Assembly: GCA_029990175.1 (NCBI GenBank)
Contig: JARKIP010000005.1
Coordinates: 35,039,501-35,103,500 of the forward strand
Direction: 5' to 3'
Length of the DNA: 64,000 nt
Source: Petunia secreta
Taxonomy: Eukaryota; Streptophyta; Magnoliopsida; Solanales; Solanaceae
Position numbers and translations under genes: made by a program. Below are positions 1-14,110 of this stretch, piece by piece (position 1 is the first letter of the stretch; each line of letters starts with the position of its first letter). Under the pieces are notes generated by a model that did not search any database, was not told where the DNA came from, and saw only the letters and a program-made list of their open reading frames with translations.

Positions 1-276
1 ATTGAGGGTACTCATCCCGATATCGATTTGTCATTTAAATTAGCTGAGGGCACACAACCCGAAGCATCGACTGAGGGTACACTGCCCGATATCGATTTGT
101 CATCTAAATTAGCTAAGGCCACACAACCAGGAGTGTTGATTGAGGGTACCCAACCTGATATCGATTTATCATTTAAATTAGCTGAGGGCACACAACCTGA
201 AGCGTCGATTGAGGGTACACAGCCCGATATAAATTTGTCATTTAAATTGGCTGAGCGCACACAACCCGAAGCATCG

Positions 277-339
277 ATACAGAGCCCGATAACGATTTGT
301 CATTTTAAATTAGCTTACGACACATAATCCGAAGCGTCG
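277..339 (+). repeat. 63-bp short monomer variant (example)
   Basis: This monomer begins ATACAGAGCCCGATAACG where the usual one begins ATTGAGGGTACACAGCCCGATATCG. It therefore lacks most of the first GAGGGTACAC motif while carrying the four-T run; its net length is 63 bp, still a multiple of three. The same variant recurs throughout the array (for example near 1181, 1852, 9891, 12927, 18347 and 43079), usually just after a monomer reading GGCTGAGCGCACAC. It is a fixed position marker within the higher-order repeats, not random decay. Confidence 0.85.
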
Positions 340-547
340 ATTGAAGGTACACAGCCCGATATCGATTTGTCATTTAAATTAGCTGAGGGCACACAACCGG
401 AAGAGTCGATTGAGGGTACACAGCCCGATATCGATTTGTCATTTAAATTAGCTGAGGGCACTCAATCCGAAGCGTCGATTGAGGGTACACAACCCGATAT
501 CGATTTGTCATTTTAAATTAGCTGAGGGCACAGAACCGGAAGCTTCG

Positions 548-617
548 ATTGAGGGTACACAGCCCGATATCGATTTGTCATTTTAAATTAGCTGAGGGCA
601 CATAACCCGAAGTGTCG
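548..617 (+). repeat. 70-bp monomer variant (four-T run, example)
   Basis: This monomer is identical in plan to the 69-bp type but has CATTTTAAATT instead of CATTTAAATT. The extra T makes it 70 bp and puts TAA in frame in the forward 23-codon reading. The 69- and 70-bp types are interspersed in set patterns that repeat with the higher-order units. Confidence 0.9.
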
Positions 618-1675
618 ATTGAGGGTACACAACCCGATATCAATTTGTCATTTTAAATTAGCTGTGGGCTCACAACCCAAAGTGTCAATTGAGGGTACAC
701 AACTCGATATTGATTTGTCATTTAAATTAGCTGAGGGCACACAACCCGAAGCGTCGATTGAGCCTACACAGCCCGATATCGATTTGTCATTTTAAATTAG
801 CTGAGGGCACACAACGTGAAGCGTCGATTGAGGGTACACAGCCCGATATCGATTTGTCATTTAAATTAGCTGAGGGCACACAATCCGACGCATCGATTGA
901 GGGTACACATCCCGATATCGATTTGTCATTTAAATTAGCTGAGGGCACACAACCCGAAGCATCGACTGCGGGTACACTGCCCGATATCGATTTGTCATCT
1001 AAATTAGCTGAGGCCACACAACCCGGAGTGTTGATTGAGGGTACCCAACCTAATATCGATTTATCATTTAAATTAGCTTAGGGCACACAACCTGAAGCGT
1101 CGATTGAGGGTACACAGTCCGATATCGATTTTTCATTTAAATTGGCTGAGCGCACACAACCCGAAGCATCGATACAGAGCCCGATAACGATTTGTCATTT
1201 TAAATTAGCTTAGGGCACATAACTCGAAGCGTTGATTGAGGGTACACAGCCCGATATCGATTTTTCATTTAAATTGGCTGAGCGCAAACAACCCGAAGCA
1301 TCGATACAGAGCCCGATAACGATTTGTCATTTTAAATTAGCTTAGGGCACATAACCCGAAGCGATGATTGAGGGTACACAGCCCGATATCGATTTGTCAT
1401 TTTAAATTAGTTGAGGGCATACAACCCGAAGCGTCGATTGAGGGTACACAACCCGATATCAATTTGTCATTTTAAATTAGCTGTGGGCTCACAACCCAAA
1501 GCGTCGATTGAGGGTACACATCCCGATATCGATTTGTCATTTAAATTAGCTGAGGGCACACAACCCGAAGCATCGATTGAGGGTACTCATCCCGATATCG
1601 ATTTGTCATTTAAATTAGCTGAGGGCACACAACCCGAAGCATCGACTGAGGGTACACTGCCCGATATCGATTTGT

Positions 1676-4600
1676 CATCTAAATTAGCTAAGGCCACACA
1701 ACCAGGAGTGTTGATTGAGGGTACCCAACCTGATATCGATTTATCATTTAAATTAGCTGAGGGCACACAACCTGAAGCGTCGATTGAGGGTACACAGCCC
1801 GATATAAATTTGTCATTTAAATTGGCTGAGCGCACACAACCCGAAGCATCGATACAGAGCCCGATAACGATTTGTCATTTTAAATTAGCTTACGACACAT
1901 AATCCGAAGCGTCGATTGAAGGTACACAGCCCGATATCGATTTGTCATTTAAATTAGCTGAGGGCACACAACCGGAAGAGTCGATTGAGGGTACACAGCC
2001 CGATATCGATTTGTCATTTAAATTAGCTGAGGGCACTCAATCCGAAGCGTCGATTGAGGGTACACAACCCGATATCGATTTGTCATTTTAAATTAGCTGA
2101 GGGCACAGAACCGGAAGCTTCGATTGAGGGTACACAGCCCGATATCGATTTGTCATTTTAAATTAGCTGAGGGCACATAACCCGAAGTGTCGATTGAGGG
2201 TACACAACCCGATATCAATTTGTCATTTTAAATTAGCTGTGGGCTCACAACCCAAAGTGTCAATTGAGGGTACACAACTCGATATTGATTTGTCATTTAA
2301 ATTAGCTGAGGGCACACAACCCGAAGCGTCGATTGAGCCTACACAGCCCGATATCGATTTGTCATTTTAAATTAGCTGAGGGCACACAACGTGAAGCGTC
2401 GATTGAGGGTACACAGCCCGATATCGATTTGTCATTTAAATTAGCTGAGGGCACACAATCCGACGCATCGATTGAGGGTACACATCCCGATATCGATTTG
2501 TCATTTAAATTAGCTGAGGGCACACAACCCGAAGCATCGACTGCGGGTACACTGCCCGATATCGATTTGTCATCTAAATTAGCTGAGGCCACACAACCCG
2601 GAGTGTTGATTGAGGGTACCCAACCTAATATCGATTTATCATTTAAATTAGCTTAGGGCACACAACCTGAAGCGTCGATTGAGGGTACACAGTCCGATAT
2701 CGATTTTTCATTTAAATTGGCTGAGCGCACACAACCCGAAGCATCGATACAGAGCCCGATAACGATTTGTCATTTTAAATTAGCTTAGGGCACATAACTC
2801 GAAGCGTTGATTGAGGGTACACAGCCCGATATCGATTTTTCATTTAAATTGGCTGAGCGCACACAGCCCGAAGCATCGATACAGAGCCGGATAACGATTT
2901 GTCATTTTAAATTAGCTTAGGGCACATAACCCGAAGTGATGATTGAGGGTACACAGCCCGATATCGATTTGTCATTTTAAATTAGTTTAGGGCATACAAC
3001 CCAAAGCGTCGATTGAGGGTACACATCCCGATATCGATTTGTCATTTAAATTAGCTGAGGGCACACAATCCGAAGCATCGATTGAGGGTACACATCCCGA
3101 TATCGATTTGTCATTTAAATTAGCCGAGGGCACACAACACAAAGCATCGACTGAGGGTACACTGCCCGATATCGATTTGTCATCTAAATTAGCTGAGGCC
3201 ACACAACCCGAAGTGTTGATTGAGGGTACCCAACCTGATATCGATTTATCATTTAAATTAGCTGAGGGCACACAACCTGAAGCGTCGATTGAGGGTACAC
3301 AGCCCGATATCGATTTGTCATTTTAAATTAGCTGAGGGCACACAACCCGAAGTGTCGATTGAGGGTAGACAACCCGATATCAATTTGTCGTTTTAAATTA
3401 GCTGTGGGCTCACAACCCAAAGCATCGATTGAGGGTACACAGCTCGATATCGATTTGTCATTTAAATTAGCTGAGGGCACACAACCCGAAGCGTCGATTG
3501 AGGCTACACAGCCCGATATCGATTTTTCATTTTAAATTAGCTGAGGGCACACAACCCGAAGCGTCGATTGAGGCTACAAAGCCCGATATCGATTTGTCAT
3601 TTTAAATTAGCTGAGGGCACATAACCGGAAGCGTCGATTGAGGGTACACAGCCCGATATCGATTTGTCATTTAAATTAGCTGAGGGCACACAACCCGAAG
3701 CATCGATTGAGGGTACACATCCCAATATCGATTTGTCATTTAAATTAGCCGAGGGCACACAACCCGAAGCATCGACTGAGGGTACACTAACCGATATCGA
3801 TTTGTCATCTAAATTAGCTGAGGCCACACAACCCGGAGTGTTGATTGAGGGTACCCAGCCTGATATCGATTTATCATTTAAATTAGCTAAGGGCACACAA
3901 CCTGAAGCGTTGATTGAGGGTACACAGCCCGATATCGATTTGTCATTTAAATTGGCTGACCGCACACAACCCGAAGCATCGATACAGAGCCCGATAACGA
4001 TTTGTCATTTTAAATTAGCTTAGGGCACATAACCCGAAGCGTTGATTGAGGGTACACAGGCCGATATCGATTTGTCATTTTAAATTAGTTGAGGGCATAC
4101 AACCCGAAGCGTCGATTGAGGGTACACAACCCGATATCAATTTGTCATTTTAAATTAGCTGTGGGCTCACAACCCAAAGCGTCGATTGAGGGTACACATC
4201 CCGAGATCAATTTGTCATTTAAATTAGCTGAGGGCACACAACCCGAAGCATCGATTGAGGGTACACATCCCGATATCGATTTGTCATTTAAATTAGCTGA
4301 GGGCACACAACCCGAAGCATCGACTGAGGGTACACTGCCCGATATCGATTTGTCATCTAAATTAGCTGAGGCCACACAACCCGGAGTGTTGATTGAGGGT
4401 ACCCAGCCTGATATCGATTTATCATTTAAATTAGCGAAGGGCACACAACCTGAAGCGTCGATTGAGGGTACACAGCCCGATATCGATTTGTCATTTAAAT
4501 TGGCTGAGCGCACACAACCCGAAGCATCGATACAGAGCCCTATAACGATTTGTCATTTTATATTAGATTACGACACATAACCCGAAGCGTCGATTGAGGG

Positions 4601-7600
4601 TACACAGCTCGATATCGATTTATCATTTAAATTAGCTGAGGGCACACAACCGGAAGCGTCGATTGAGGGTACACAGCCCGATATCGATTTGTCATTTAAA
4701 TTAGCTGAGGGCACACAACCCGAAGTGTCGATTGAGGGTACACAGCCCGATATCGATTTGTCATTTAAATTAGCTGAGGGCGCACAACCCGAAGAGTAGA
4801 TTGAGGCTACACAGCCCGATATCTATTTGTCATTTTAAATTAGCTGAGGGCACAGAACTGGAAGCGTCAATTGAGGGTACACAGCCCGATATCGATTTGT
4901 CATTTTAAATTAGCTGAGGGCACACAACCCGAAGTGTCGATAGAGGGTACACAACTCGATATCAATTTGTCATTTTAAATTAGCTGTGGGCTCACAACCC
5001 AAAGTGTCGATTGAGGGTACACAGCTCGATATCGATTTGTCATTTAAATTAGCTGAGGGCACACAACCCGAAGCGTCGATTGAGGCTACACAGCCCGATA
5101 TCGATTTGTCATTTTAAATTAGCTGAGGGCACATAACCGGAAGCGTCGATTGAGGGTACACAGCCCGATATCGATTTGTCATCTAAATTAGCTAAGGCCA
5201 CACAACCAGGAGTGTTGATTGAGGGTACCCAACCTGATATCGATTTATCATTTAAATTAGCTGAGGGCACACAACCTGAAGCGTCGATTGAGGGTACACA
5301 GCCCGATATAAATTTGTCATTTAAATTGGCTGAGCGCACACAACCCGAAGCATCGATACAGAGCCCGATAACGATTTGTCATTTTAAATTAGCTTACGAC
5401 ACATAATCCGAAGCGTCGATTGAAGGTACACAGCCCGATATCGATTTGTCATTTAAATTAGCTGAGGGCACACAACCGGAAGAGTCGATTGAGGGTACAC
5501 AGCCCGATATCGATTTGTCATTTAAATTAGCTGAGGGCACTCAATCCGAAGCGTCGATTGAGGGTACACAACCCGATATCGATTTGTCATTTTAAATTAG
5601 CTGAGGGCACAGAACCGGAAGCTTCGATTGAGGGTACACAGCCCGATATCGATTTGTCATTTTAAATTAGCTGAGGGCACATAACCCGAAGTGTCGATTG
5701 AGGGTACACAACCCGATATCAATTTGTCATTTTAAATTAGCTGTGGGCTCACAACCCAAAGTGTCAATTGAGGGTACACAACTCGATATTGATTTGTCAT
5801 TTAAATTAGCTGAGGGCACACAACCCGAAGCGTCGATTGAGCCTACACAGCCCGATATCGATTTGTCATTTTAAATTAGCTGAGGGCACACAACGTGAAG
5901 CGTCGATTGAGGGTACACAGCCCGATATCGATTTGTCATTTAAATTAGCTGAGGGCACACAATCCGACGCATCGATTGAGGGTACACATCCCGATATCGA
6001 TTTGTCATTTAAATTAGCTGAGGGCACACAACCCGAAGCATCGACTGCGGGTACACTGCCCGATATCGATTTGTCATCTAAATTAGCTGAGGCCACACAA
6101 CCCGGAGTGTTGATTGAGGGTACCCAACCTAATATCGATTTATCATTTAAATTAGCTTAGGGCACACAACCTGAAGCGTCGATTGAGGGTACACAGTCCG
6201 ATATCGATTTTTCATTTAAATTGGCTGAGCGCACACAACCCGAAGCATCGATACAGAGCCCGATAATGATTTGTCATTTTAAATTAGCTTAGGGCACATA
6301 ACTCGAAGCGTTGATTGAGGGTACACAGCCCGATATCGATTTTTCATTTAAATTGGCTGAGCGCACACAGCCCGAAGCATCGATACAGAGCCCGATAACG
6401 ATTTGTCATTTTAAATTAGCTTAGGGCACATAACCCGAAGTGATGATTGAGGGTACACAGCCCGATATCGATTTGTCATTTTAAATTAGTTTAGGGCATA
6501 CAACCCAAAGCGTCGATTGAGGGTACACATCCCGATATCGATTTGTCATTTAAATTAGCTGAGGGCACACAATCCGAAGCATCGATTGAGGGTACACATC
6601 CCGATATCGATTTGTCATTTAAATTAGCCGAGGGCACACAACACAAAGCATCGACTGAGGGTACACTGCCCGATATCGATTTGTCATCTAAATTAGCTGA
6701 GGCCACACAACCCGGAGTGTTGATTGAGGGTACCCAACCTGATATCGATTTATCATTTAAATTAGCTGAGGGCACACAACCTGAAGCGTCGATTGAGGGT
6801 ACACAGCCCGATATCGATTTGTCATTTTAAATTAGCTGAGGGCACACAACCCGAAGTGTCGATTGAGGGTACACAACCCGATATCAATTTGTCGTTTTAA
6901 ATTAGCTGTGGGCTCACAACCCAAAGCATCGATTGAGGGTACACAGCTCGATATCGATTTGTCATTTAAATTAGCTGAGGGCACACAACCCGAAGCGTCG
7001 ATTGAGGCTACACAGCCCAATATCGATTTTTCATTTTAAATTAGCTGAGGGCACACAACCCGAAGCGTCGATTGAGGCTACAAAGCCCGATATCGATTTG
7101 TCATTTTAAATTAGCTGAGGGCACATAACCGGAAGCGTCGATTGAGGGTACACAGCCCGATATCGATTTGTCATTTAAATTAGCTGAGGGCACACAACCC
7201 GAAGCATCGATTGAGGGTACACATCCCAATATCGATTTGTCATTTAAATTAGCCGAGGGCACACAACCCGAAGCATCGACTGAGGGTACACTAACCGATA
7301 TCGATTTGTCATCTAAATTAGCTGAGGCCACACAACCCGGAGTGTTGATTGAGGGTACCCAGCCTGATATCGATTTATCATTTAAATTAGCTGAGGGCAC
7401 ACAACCTGAAGCGTTGATTGAGGGTACACAGCCCGATATCGATTTGTCATTTAAATTGGCTGACCGCACACAACCCGAAGCATCGATACAGAGCCCGATA
7501 ACGATTTGTCATTTTAAATTAGCTTAGGGCACATAACCCGAAGCGTTGATTGAGGGTACACAGGCCGATATCGATTTGTCATTTTAAATTAGTTGAGGGC

Positions 7601-8683
7601 ATACAACCCGAAGCGTCGATTGAGGGTACACAACCCGATATCAATTTGTCATTTTAAATTAGCTGTGGGCTCACAACCCAAAGCGTCGATTGAGGGTACA
7701 CATCCCGAGATCGATTTGTCATTTAAATTAGCTGAGGGCACACAACCCGAAGCATCGATTGAGGGTACACATCCCGATATCGATTTGTCATTTAAATTAG
7801 CTGAGGGCACAGAACCCGAAGCATCGACTGAGGGTACACTGCCCGATATCGATTTGTCATCTAAATTAGCTGAGGCCACACAACCCGGAGTGTTGATTGA
7901 GGGTACCCAGCCTGATATCGATTTATCATTTAAATTAGCGAAGGGCACACAACCTGAAGCGTCGATTGAGGGTACACAGCCCGATATCGATTTGTCATTT
8001 AAATTGGCTGAGCGCACACAACCCGAAGCATCGATACAGAGCCCTATAACGATTTGTCATTTTAAATTAGATTACGACACATAACCCGAAGCGTCGATTG
8101 AGGGTACACAGCTCGATATCGATTTATCATTTAAATTAGCTGAGGGCACACAACCGGAAGCGTCGATTGAGGGTACACAGCCCGATATCGATTTGTCATT
8201 TAAATTAGCTGAGGGCACACAACCCGAAGTGTCGATTGAGGGTACACAGCCCGATATCGATTTGTCATTTAAATTAGCTGAGGGCGCACAACCCGAAGAG
8301 TAGATTGAGGCTACACAGCCCGATATCTATTTGTCATTTTAAATTAGCTGAGGGCACAGAACTGGAAGCGTCAATTGAGGGTACACAGCCCGATATCGAT
8401 TTGTCATTTTAAATTAGCTGAGGGCACACAACCCGAAGTGTCGATAGAGGGTACACAACTCGATATCAATTTGTCATTTTAAATTAGCTGTGGGCTCACA
8501 ACCCAAAGTGTCGATTGAGGGTACACAGCTCGATATCGATTTGTCATTTAAATTAGCTGAGGGCACACAACCCGAAGCGTCGATTGAGGCTACACAGCCC
8601 GATATCGATTTGTCATTTTAAATTAGCTGAGGGCACATAACCGGAAGCGTCGATTGAGGGTACACAGCCCGATATCGATTTGT
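1676..8683. repeat. Tandem duplication, 3504-bp period (two copies)
   Basis: Copy 1 is about 1676-5179 and copy 2 about 5180-8683. They match in the order of 69-, 70- and 63-bp monomers and in private variants such as CAACGTGAAGCG, ACAACACAAAGC and GAAGAGTAGATTGAGG. By eye they are almost identical; scattered single differences include ATAACG/ATAATG near 2762/6266 and AGCCGG/AGCCCG near 2885/6389. The junction at about 5160-5180 lies in a stretch common to many monomers, as expected for unequal crossing-over. Confidence 0.9.
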
Positions 8684-10160
8684 CATTTTAAATTAGATGA
8701 GGGCACACAACCCGAAGTGTCGATTGAGGGTACACAACCCGATATCAATTTGTCGTTTTAAATTAGTTGTGGGCTCACAACCCAAAGCATCAATTGAGGG
8801 TACACAGCTCGATATCGATTTGTCATTTAAATTAGCTGAGGGCACACAACCCGAAGCGTTGATTGAGGCTACACAGCCCGATATCGATTTTTCATTTTAA
8901 ATTAGCTGAGGGCACACAACCCGAAGCGTCGGTTGAGGCTACAAAGCCCGATATCGATTTGTCATTTTAAATTAGCTGAGGGCACATAACCGGAAGCGTC
9001 GATTGAGGGTACACAGCCCGATATCGATTTGTCATTTAAATTAGCTGAGGGCACACAACCCGAAGCATCGATTGAGGGTACACATCCCGATATCGATTTG
9101 TCATTTAAATTAGCTGAGGGCATACAACCCGAAGCATCGACTGAGGGTACACTAACCGATATCGATTTGTCATCTAAATTAGCTGAGGCCACACAACCCG
9201 GAGTGTTGATTGAGGGTACCCAGCCTGGTATCGATTTATCATTTAAATTAGCTGAGGGCACACAACCTGAAGCGTTGATTGCGGGTACACAGCCCGATAT
9301 CGATTTGTCATTTAAATTGGCTGAGCGCACACAACCCGAAGCATCGATACAGAGCCCGATAACGATTTGTCATTTTAAATTAGCTTAGGTTACAGAACCC
9401 GAAGCGTTGATTGAGAGTACACAGCCCGATATCGATTTGTCATTTTAAATTAGTTGAGGGCATACAACCCGAAGCGTCGATTGAGGGTACACAACCCGAT
9501 ATCAATTTGTCATTTTAAATTAGCTGTGGGCACACAACCCAAAGCGTCGATTGAGGGTACACATCCCGAGATCGATTTGTCATTTAAATTAGCTGAGGGC
9601 ACACAACCCGAAGCATCGATTGAGGGTACACATCCCGATATCGATTTGTCATTTAAATTAGCTGAGGGCACACAACCCGAAGCATCGACTGAGGGTACAC
9701 TGCCCGATATCGATTTGTCATCTAAATTAGCTGAGGCCACACAACCCGGAGTGTTGATTGAGGGTACCCAGCCTGATATCGATTTTTCATTTAAATTAGC
9801 TGAGGGCACACAACCTGAAGCGTCGATTGAGGGTACACAGCCCGATATCGATTTGTCATTTAAATTGGCTGAGCGCACACAACCCGAAGCATCGATACAG
9901 AGCTCGATAACGATTTGTCATTTTAAATTAGATTACGACACATAACCCGAAGCGTCGATTGAGGGTACACAGCCCGATATCGGTTTATCATTTAAATTAG
10001 CTGAGGGCACACAACCGGAAGCGTCGATTGAGGGTACACAGCCCGATATCGATTTGTCATTTAAATTAGCTGAGGGCACACAACCCGAAGTGTTGATTGA
10101 GGGTACACAGCCCGATATCGATTTGTCATTTAAATTAGCTGAGGGCACACAACCCGAAGA
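8684..10160. repeat. Diverged third copy of part of the 3504-bp unit (offset 1861)
   Basis: The monomer order from about 8690 to 10160 matches about 6829-8299 at an offset of 1861 bp, including the GTCGTTTTAAATTAG monomer and the GAAGAGTAGATTGAG monomer near 8298/10159. More single-base differences have accumulated than between the two 3504-bp copies, so this copy looks older. Between 10161 and 12088 I see ordinary monomers without a long tandem copy nearby, although 10500-10830 again resembles 8640-8960. Confidence 0.7.
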
Positions 10161-12088
10161 GTAGATTGAGGGTACACAGCCCGATATCGATTTGTCATTT
10201 TAAATTAGCTGAGGGCACACAACCCGAAGTGTCGATTGAGGGTACACAACCCGATATCAATTTGTCATTTCAAATTAGCTGTGGGCTCACAACCCAAAGC
10301 GTCGATTGAGGGTGCACAGCTCGATATCTATTTGTCATTTAAATTAGCTGAGGGCACACAACCCGAAGCGTCGATTGAGGCTACACAGCTCGATATCGAT
10401 TTTTCATTTTAAATTAGCTGAGGGCACACAACCCGAAGCGTCGATTGAGGCTACAAAGCCCGATATCGATTTGTCATTTTAAATTAGCTGAGGGCACATA
10501 ACCGGAAGCGTCGATTGAGGGTACACAGCCCGATATCGATTTGTCATTTTAAATTAACTGAGGGCGCACAACCCGAAGTGTCGATTGAGGGTACACAACC
10601 CGATATCAATTTGTCGTTTTAAATTAGCTGTGGGCTCACAACCCAAAGCATCAATTGAGGGTACACAGCTCGATATCGATTTGTCATTTAAATTAGCTGA
10701 GGGCACACAACCCGAAGCGTCGATTGAGGCTACACAGCCCGATATCGATTTTTCATTTTAAATTAGCTGAGGGCACACAACCCGAAGCGTCGATTGAGGG
10801 TACACAGCCCGATACCGATTTGTCATTTAAATTAGCTGAGGGCACAAAACCAGAAGCATCGATTGAGGGTACACATCCCGATATCGAATTTGTCATTTAA
10901 ATAAGCTGAGGGCACACAACCCGAAGAATCGACTGAGGGTACACAGCCCGATATCGATTTATCATCTAAATTAGCTGAGGCCACACAACCTGAAGTGTTG
11001 ATTGAGGGTACCCAGCCTGATATCGATTTATCATTTAAATTAGCTGAGGGCACACAACCTGAAGCGTCGATTGAGGGTACACAGCCCGATATCGATTTGT
11101 CATTTAAATTGGCTGAGCGCACACAACCCGAAGCATCCATACAGAGCCCGATAACGATTTGTCATTTTAAATTAGATTACGACACATAACCCGAAGCGTC
11201 GATTGAGGGTACACAGCCCGATATCGATTTATCATTTAAATTAGCTGAGGGCACACAACCGGAAGCGTCGATTGAGGGTACACAGCCCGATATCGATTTG
11301 TCATTTAAATTAGCTGAGGGCACACAACCCGAAGCGTCGATTGAGGCTACACAGCCCGATATCGATTTGTCATTTTAAATTAGCTGAGGGAACACAACCT
11401 GAAGCGTTGATTGAGGCTACACAGCCCGATATCGATTTGTTATTTTAAATTAGCTGAGGGCACACAACCGGAAGCGTCGATTGAGGGTACACAGCCCAAT
11501 ATCGATTTGTCATTTAAATTAGCTGAGGGCACACAACCCGAAGCATCGATTGAGGGTACACATCCCGATATCGATTATTCATTTAAATTAGCTGAGGGCA
11601 CACAACGCGAAGCATCGACTGAGGGTACACTAACCGATATCGATTTGTCATCTAAATTAGCTGAGGCCACAAAACCCGGACTGTTGATTGAGGGTACCCA
11701 GCGTGATATCAATTTATCATTTAAATTAGCTGAGGGCACACAACCTGAAGCATTGATTGAGGGTACACAGCCCGATATCGATTTGTCATTTAAATTGGCT
11801 GAGCGCACACAACCCGAAGCATCGATACTGAGCCCGATAACTATTTGTCATTTTAAATTAGCTTAGGGCACATAACCCGAATCTTTGATTGAGGGTACAC
11901 AGCCCGATATCGATTTGTCATTTTAAATTAGCTGAGGGCACACAACCCGAAGTGTCGATTGAGGGTACACTGCCCGATATCAATTTGTCATTTAAATTAG
12001 CTGAGGGCACACAACCCGACGCGTCGATTGAGGGTACGCAGCCCGATATCGATTTGTCATTTAAATTGGCTGAGCGCACACAACCCGA

Positions 12089-14110
12089 AGCATCGATTGA
12101 GGGTACACAGCCCGATATAGATTTGTCATTTAAATTAGCAGAGGGCACACAACCGGAAGCGTCGATTGAGGGTACACAGCCCGATATCGAATTCTCATTT
12201 TAAATTAGCTTAGGGCACACAATCGGAAGAGTCGATTGAGGGTACACAGCTCGATATCGATTTGTAATTTTAAATTAGCTGAGGGCACAACCCAAACCGT
12301 CGATTGAGGGTATTGAACCCGATATCGATTTGTCATTTAAATTAGCTGAGGGCACACAACCCAAAGCATCGATTGAGGGTACACATCCCGATATCGATTT
12401 GTAATTTAAATTAGCTGAAGACACACAACCCGAAGCATCGACTGAGGGTACACATCCCGATATCGATTTGTCATTTAAATTAGTAGAGGGCACACAACCG
12501 GAAGCGTCGATTGTGGGTACACAGCCCGATATCGATTTGACATTTTAAATTAGTTGAGGGCACACAACCCAAAGAGTCGATTGAGGGTACAACGCCTGAT
12601 ATCGATTTGTCATTTAAATTAGCTGAGGGCACACAACCCGAAGCATCGATTGAGGGTACACATCCCGATATCGATTTGTCATTTAAATTAGCTGAGGGCA
12701 CACAACCCGAAGCATCGACTGAGGGTACACTGCCCGATATCGATTTGTCATCTAAATTAGCTGAGGCCACACAACCCGGAGTGTTGATTGAGGGTACCCA
12801 ACCTAATATCGATTTATCATTTAAATTAGCTGAGGGCACACAACCTGAAGCGTTGATTGAGGGTACACAGCCCGATATCGATTTGTCATTTAAATTGGCT
12901 GAGCGCACACAACCCGAAGCATCGATACAGAGCCCGATAACGATTTGTCATTTTAAATTAGCTTACAACACATAACCCGAAGCGTCGATTGAGGGTACAC
13001 AGCCCGATATCGATTTGTCATTTAAATTAGCTGAGGGCACACAACCCGAAGCGTCGATTGAGGCTACACAGCCCGATATCGATTTGTCATTTTAAATTAG
13101 CTGAGGGCACAGAACCGGAAGCGTCGATTGAGGGTACACAGCCCGATATCGATTTGTCATTTTAAATTAGCTTAGGGCACACAACCCGAAGCATCGATTG
13201 AGGGTACACAGCCCGATATAGATTTGTCATTTAAATTAGCAGAGGGCACACAACCGGAAGCGTCGATTGAGGGTACACAGCCCGATATCGAATTCTCATT
13301 TTAAATTAGCTTAGGGCACACAATCGGAAGAGTCGATTGAGGGTACACAGCTCGATATCGATTTGTAATTTTAAATTAGCTGAGGGCACAACCCAAACCG
13401 TCGATTGAGGGTATTGAACCCGATATCGATTTGTCATTTAAATTAGCTGAGGGCACACAACCCAAAGCATCGATTGAGGGTACACATCCCGATATCGATT
13501 TGTAATTTAAATTAGCTGAAGACACACAACCCGAAGCATCGACTGAGGGTACACATCCCGATATCGATTTGTCATTTAAATTAGTAGAGGGCACACAACC
13601 GGAAGCGTCGATTGTGGGTACACAGCCCGATATCGATTTGACATTTTAAATTAGTTGAGGGCACACAACCCAAAGAGTCGATTGAGGGTACAACGCCTGA
13701 TATCGATTTGTCATTTAAATTAGCTGAGGGCACACAACCCGAAGCATCGATTGAGGGTACACATCCCGATATCGATTTGTCATTTAAATTAGCTGATGGC
13801 ACACAACCCAAAGCATCGACTGAGGGTACATTGCCCGATATGGATTTGTCAACTAAATTAGTTGAGGCCACACAACCCGGAGTGTTGATTGAGGGTACCC
13901 AGCCTGATATCGATTTATCATTTAAATTAGCTGAGGGCACACAACCTGAAGCGTCGATTGAGGGTACACAGCCCGATATCGATTTGTCATTTAAATTGGC
14001 TGAGCGCACACAACCCGAAGCATCGATACAGAGCCCGATAACGATTTGTCATTTTAAATTAGCTTACGGCACATAACCCGAAGCGTAGATTGAGGGTACA
14101 CAGCCCGATA
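12089..14110. repeat. Tandem duplication, 1101-bp period
   Basis: About 12089-13189 is repeated from 13190. The shared private variants include a GATATCGAATTCTCATTTTAAA monomer with an EcoRI site, GTATTGAACCCGATATCG, and TTTGTAATTTAAATTAGCTG, all at an offset of 1101. Differences cluster towards the right end, and the match fades after about 14110. From 14111 to 17587 the array is ordinary mixed monomers. Confidence 0.85.

Larger units (their letters stand above)
1..3005. repeat. Tandem duplication, 1575-bp period
   Basis: The sequence from position 1 reappears from 1576 with rare variants shared at the same offset, such as GGTACTCATCCC, CTAAGGCCACACAACCAGG and the CCTACACAGCCC monomer near 755/2330. 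The match weakens near 1285/2860 and is lost after about 1430/3005. The left copy may extend outside the window. Boundaries are approximate. Confidence 0.85.
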
